Below are positions 6,309 through 8,248 of a DNA stretch of 8,248 nt, one piece after another. The position numbers and the translations under genes are program-made. The notes beneath the pieces were generated by a model that made no database searches, was not told where the DNA came from, and worked only from the letters and a program-made list of their open reading frames with translations. The first letter of the stretch is position 1; each line of letters opens with the position of its first letter. Source of the DNA: an uncultured Lachnospiraceae bacterium (GTDB lineage Bacteria > Bacillota > Clostridia > Lachnospirales > Lachnospiraceae); NCBI GenBank assembly GCA_947174725.1, contig CAMWKA010000063.1:1-8248 (forward strand), read 5' to 3'.

Positions 6309-7658
6309 TTATTTTTCCTCAGGATATTCTTTGATCTGCATAATACTCTTATATGCCGGACGGATGATCTTATCCACGTTGACAATTTCCTCCAATCTAT
6401 GCGCGCTCCAGCCGACGATTCTCGCAATGGCAAAGATCGGAGTATAAAGTTCCAGCGGAATATCCAGCATGCTGTAAACAAATCCGCTGTAGAAGTCAAC
6501 ATTAGCGCTGACGCCCTTGTAGATCTTTCTCTTTTCCCCGATGACCTGTGGCGCAAGACGCTCTACCGTGCTGTACAGCGCAAAATCCTTCTCCCTTCCT
6601 TTCGCTACCGCCAGCTTCTCCACAAAGGTCTTAAATACCCTTGCCCGCGGATCAGAAAGAGAATATACCGCATGGCCCATTCCATAGATCAGTCCCTTAC
6701 GGTCAAATGCCTCTTTATCGACAAGTTTCTCCAAATATTTTCTAACCTGTTCTTCATCATTCCAATCAGATACGTGGCTGCTGATATCCTCCATCATTTC
6801 TACCACTTTGATATTTGCCCCGCCGTGCTTTGCTCCTTTTAACGATGACAACGCCGCCGCAACAACGGAGTAAGTATCTGAACCCGAAGAGGTAACGACA
6901 CGCGTCGTAAACGTGGAATTATTGCCGCCGCCATGCTCCATATGTAATACCAAAGCGATATCCAGCACCTTTGCTTCCAGTTCCGTATATTTTTTATCCG
7001 GTCGAAGCATCAGCAGGATATTCTCCGCTGTCGAAAGATGGTCCTGCGGTCTGTGAATATATAAACTTTCATCACAAAGATAATGGTTATAAGAATGATA
7101 ACTGTAAACGGAAAGCATCGGGAACACACTGATCAGCTTAATACACTGTTCTAAGATGCGGTCTAAGGACGTATCCGTGATCGTTTCATCATAGGATGCC
7201 AGCGTCAACACACTTCTGGTCAGCGAGTTCATCAGATCCTTACTGGGCGCCTTCATAATAACGTCCCTTGTAAAATTGGTGGGAAGCTGCCGGCACGCGG
7301 CAAGCATCTCTTTAAACTCCCTCAGATTCTCTGCCTCCGGAAGTTCGCCCAATAATAACAGATACGCGATCTCCTCAAACCCATACCGCTTACCTTCAAA
7401 ACCATTGATCAGGTCGATCACATTATAACCGCGATACCACAGACTGCCATCACAAGGGATCTTCTTACCATCCTCAAATTTAAACGCATCGATCCTTGAG
7501 ATATTGGTAAGTCCTGTTAATACACCGTTACCATCTTTATCACGAAGCCCCCGCTTCACTCCAAGTTCATCAAATAATTCTGCCGGTATATAATCATTGC
7601 TTCTACAAACGTCAATGATATTCTTTGTGTATTTTGTCAAATCCCCGTATTCTGCCAT
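6309..7658 (-). CDS. gltA: Citrate synthase (citrate/2-methylcitrate synthase family)
   Basis: A 449-residue enzyme expected to condense acetyl-CoA with oxaloacetate to citrate; in anaerobic clostridia this mainly feeds 2-oxoglutarate and glutamate. Seen: LWYRGYNV at 73-80; H242 in MEHGGGNNSTF; H278 in KHGGAN (E. coli H264); H329 in YGMGHAVYSLSDPRARVF (E. coli H305); and D388 in NVDFYSG (E. coli D362), so the catalytic His-His-Asp set is present. The sequence around H242 is HGGGNN instead of the classical HExNAS, and GHAVY replaces GHRVY, marking a divergent branch I associate with clostridia. A 2-methylcitrate synthase role cannot be excluded, but no prp genes are nearby. ATG 7658 has GGAGG 7 bases upstream. 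It has its own promoter and a palindrome over the -10 box, so regulated expression is likely. The terminator of trxA separates it from upstream transcription. Confidence 0.95.
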   Translation of the reverse strand: MAEYGDLTKYTKNIIDVCRSNDYIPAELFDELGVKRGLRDKDGNGVLTGLTNISRIDAFKFEDGKKIPCDGSLWYRGYNVIDLINGFEGKRYGFEEIAYLLLLGELPEAENLREFKEMLAACRQLPTNFTRDVIMKAPSKDLMNSLTRSVLTLASYDETITDTSLDRILEQCIKLISVFPMLSVYSYHSYNHYLCDESLYIHRPQDHLSTAENILLMLRPDKKYTELEAKVLDIALVLHMEHGGGNNSTFTTRVVTSSGSDTYSVVAAALSSLKGAKHGGANIKVVEMMEDISSHVSDWNDEEQVRKYLEKLVDKEAFDRKGLIYGMGHAVYSLSDPRARVFKTFVEKLAVAKGREKDFALYSTVERLAPQVIGEKRKIYKGVSANVDFYSGFVYSMLDIPLELYTPIFAIARIVGWSAHRLEEIVNVDKIIRPAYKSIMQIKEYPEEK

Positions 7659-7688
7659 CTGCGCTCCTCCTATTTCTTATTCTCTTCT

Positions 7689-7709
7689 CATATAGCAACT
7701 TGTTATATG
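7689..7709. promoter_or_regulatory. 21-bp palindrome over the citrate synthase -10 box and start point, likely operator
   Basis: CATATAGCAA-c-TTGTTATATG has 9 of 10 positions symmetric about base 7699. It overlaps the -10 hexamer (7712-7707) and covers the expected start near 7700, where a bound repressor would block RNA polymerase. It contains ATAG-N7-TTAT, one base off the ATAA-N7-TTAT dyad known for the citrate-responsive LysR-type regulator CcpC of Bacillus; which regulator acts here is not shown. Confidence 0.6.
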
Positions 7710-7735
7710 ATAACGGATTTTTCCTTTCCCGTCAA
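7707..7735 (-). promoter_or_regulatory. Sigma-A-type promoter of citrate synthase
   Basis: TTGACG (-35, 7735-7730) and TATCAT (-10, 7712-7707) on the minus strand, each one base from consensus, with exactly 17 bases between them. It stands about 30 bases after the trxA terminator and about 50 before the ATG, so citrate synthase is probably transcribed on its own. Confidence 0.82.
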
Positions 7736-7764
7736 ATTAAGAACGCCCGATTCACAAAATCTTC

Positions 7765-7793
7765 AAAAAAAGGCACGCTCTACAGCATTGCCT
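7765..7793 (-). terminator. Rho-independent terminator overlapping the end of trxA
   Basis: On the minus strand AGGCA-A-TGCT-GTAG-AGCG-TGCCT folds into a 9-bp stem with one bulged A, one G-U pair and a GTAG loop (7793-7771), running into a T tract down to 7765. The hairpin includes the last codons and TAG stop (7782-7780) of trxA, a compact arrangement that insulates the citrate synthase promoter. Confidence 0.85.
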
Positions 7794-8088
7794 CAATCTG
7801 ACTCTTCGGTACAGCTCCGACAGAACGTTTCACGGCTTCTCCGCCTTTAAAAACTACAAGCGTCGGTATGCTTGCGACACGGTACTTCATCGCCAGACCC
7901 TGCTCTTCATCAATATTGATCTTTCCAACCTTTACCTTGCCCTCATATTCTTTCGCGATATCTGCGATAATTGGGGAAAGCATCTTACAGGGGCCGCACC
8001 AGTCCGCCCAGAAATCTACCAGCACCGGTATATCGGACTCCAAAACTTCTTTCTCAAAATTAGCTTCTGTGATCGTTATCTCTGCCAT
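7780..8088 (-). CDS. trxA: Thioredoxin
   Basis: A 102-residue thioredoxin, slightly shorter than the 108-109 of E. coli Trx1. It reduces protein disulfides in the cytosol and is recycled by thioredoxin reductase, which is not in the window. Seen: VDFWADWCGPCK with the redox pair C31 and C34 and buried D25; the cis-proline P75 in ASIPTLVVF; and the GAVPKSQIE tail helix. No signal peptide or extra domain. ATG 8088 has AAAGGA 7 bases upstream. No clear promoter was found within the roughly 160 bases before it, though AT-rich TATAAC and TATAAA hexamers occur around 8120-8138, so it may follow an upstream gene. Its stop codon lies inside the terminator hairpin. Confidence 0.98.
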   Translation of the reverse strand: MAEITITEANFEKEVLESDIPVLVDFWADWCGPCKMLSPIIADIAKEYEGKVKVGKINIDEEQGLAMKYRVASIPTLVVFKGGEAVKRSVGAVPKSQIEAML

Positions 8089-8103
8089 TTTTTCATCCTT
8101 TCT

Positions 8104-8115
8104 TTGCTATAGCAA
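8104..8115. repeat. Perfect 12-bp palindrome next to the trxA ribosome binding site
   Basis: TTGCTATAGCAA is fully symmetric and lies 15 bases upstream of the trxA ATG, just before AAAGGA (8101-8096). In RNA the neighbouring GCTAT-TGCT-ATAGC can form a short hairpin. The octamer TTGCTATA also occurs in the palindrome before citrate synthase. It could be an operator or a translational element, or chance in AT-rich sequence. Confidence 0.35.
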
Positions 8116-8133
8116 TAGCTTTATAATTTTTCG

Positions 8134-8248
8134 TTATATAGTTCTTCCCATAGATTTACATAACTCTTTCGCAAGATTCGGGTGGCAAGCTGCACAAATC
8201 ATAATCTGTGCATGTGCATTTGGAAGGAAATTAGAAATTCTTAACATT
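8134..8248 (-). CDS. Possible 3' end of an unknown gene cut by the window edge
   Basis: A minus-strand frame is open from the right edge to TAA at 8136-8134, 37 residues ending ...CHPNLAKELCKSMGRTI. It would end 45 bases before trxA, a spacing that fits an upstream operon gene. I do not recognise the fragment. It carries a CAACH motif, too little to assign a function. It may also be noncoding, since a hairpin (8191-8212) lies inside it. Confidence 0.3.
   Translation of the reverse strand, partial: MLRISNFLPNAHAQIMICAACHPNLAKELCKSMGRTI
8191..8212 (-). other. 9-bp stem hairpin upstream of trxA
   Basis: TGCACAGAT-TATG-ATTTGTGCA on the minus strand pairs over 9 bp with one G-U pair and a 4-base loop. 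GCTTGCC follows, not a T tract, so it is not a terminator on this strand; on the plus strand no T tract follows either. It may be part of a trxA leader or operator, or lie by chance in the possible coding end 8134-8248. Confidence 0.35.

Noticed and set aside
6206..6556. Minus-strand frame of 116 residues at the end of citrate synthase
   Set aside because: Arginine- and serine-rich out-of-frame reading of the citrate synthase 3' part, with no family resemblance; the correct frame is well supported by catalytic motifs.
8171..8190. CAACH (CxxCH) in the right-edge frame as a c-type haem site
   Set aside because: A single short motif in an unproven fragment without signal peptide or cytochrome context.

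Overview
The window looks like a chromosomal housekeeping stretch from a spore-forming or formerly spore-forming Clostridia, most likely a Lachnospiraceae-type genome. The basis is a Spo0A-family regulator, a clostridial NFACT protein, a type Ic aspartate aminotransferase, strong GGAGG ribosome binding sites, sigma-A-type promoters with TATAAT boxes, and U-tract hairpin terminators. No tRNA, rRNA, CRISPR array, insertion sequence or phage gene was found.

All seven complete genes lie on the minus strand, so transcription runs from high to low coordinates. In that order they are: a doubtful 3' end of an unknown gene at the right edge (8134-8248); thioredoxin trxA with a terminator overlapping its stop codon; a citrate synthase with its own promoter and a 21-bp palindrome over the -10 region and probable start point; a 177-residue Spo0A relative; ADP-glucose-type glycogen synthase glgA, ending in a perfect 10-bp-stem terminator; rqcH, the ribosome quality-control NFACT protein; and a two-gene unit of type Ic aspartate aminotransferase and Nudix hydrolase, closed by a terminator near the left edge.

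The most unusual item is the Spo0A relative (5589-6122). It keeps the first strand-helix-strand of the Spo0A receiver, with E10-D11-N12 in register with D10-D11-N12 of Bacillus subtilis Spo0A, and the complete DNA-binding domain. About 90 residues between them are missing, including the phosphorylated aspartate and the switch Thr and Lys. It should therefore bind 0A boxes without phosphorelay control. Its leader has a TGNCGAA-type box, an inverted repeat and a possible 23-codon upstream reading frame. The next gene is glgA, which matters because Spo0A is linked to glycogen-like granulose storage in clostridia.

The genes do not form one pathway. trxA is redox housekeeping, citrate synthase probably supplies 2-oxoglutarate and glutamate, glgA makes storage glucan, rqcH rescues stalled ribosomes, the aminotransferase links aspartate/glutamate metabolism, and the Nudix protein probably clears ADP-ribose. 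Noncoding stretches are all shorter than about 190 bases. Positions 1-59 and 101-158 hold nothing recognisable.
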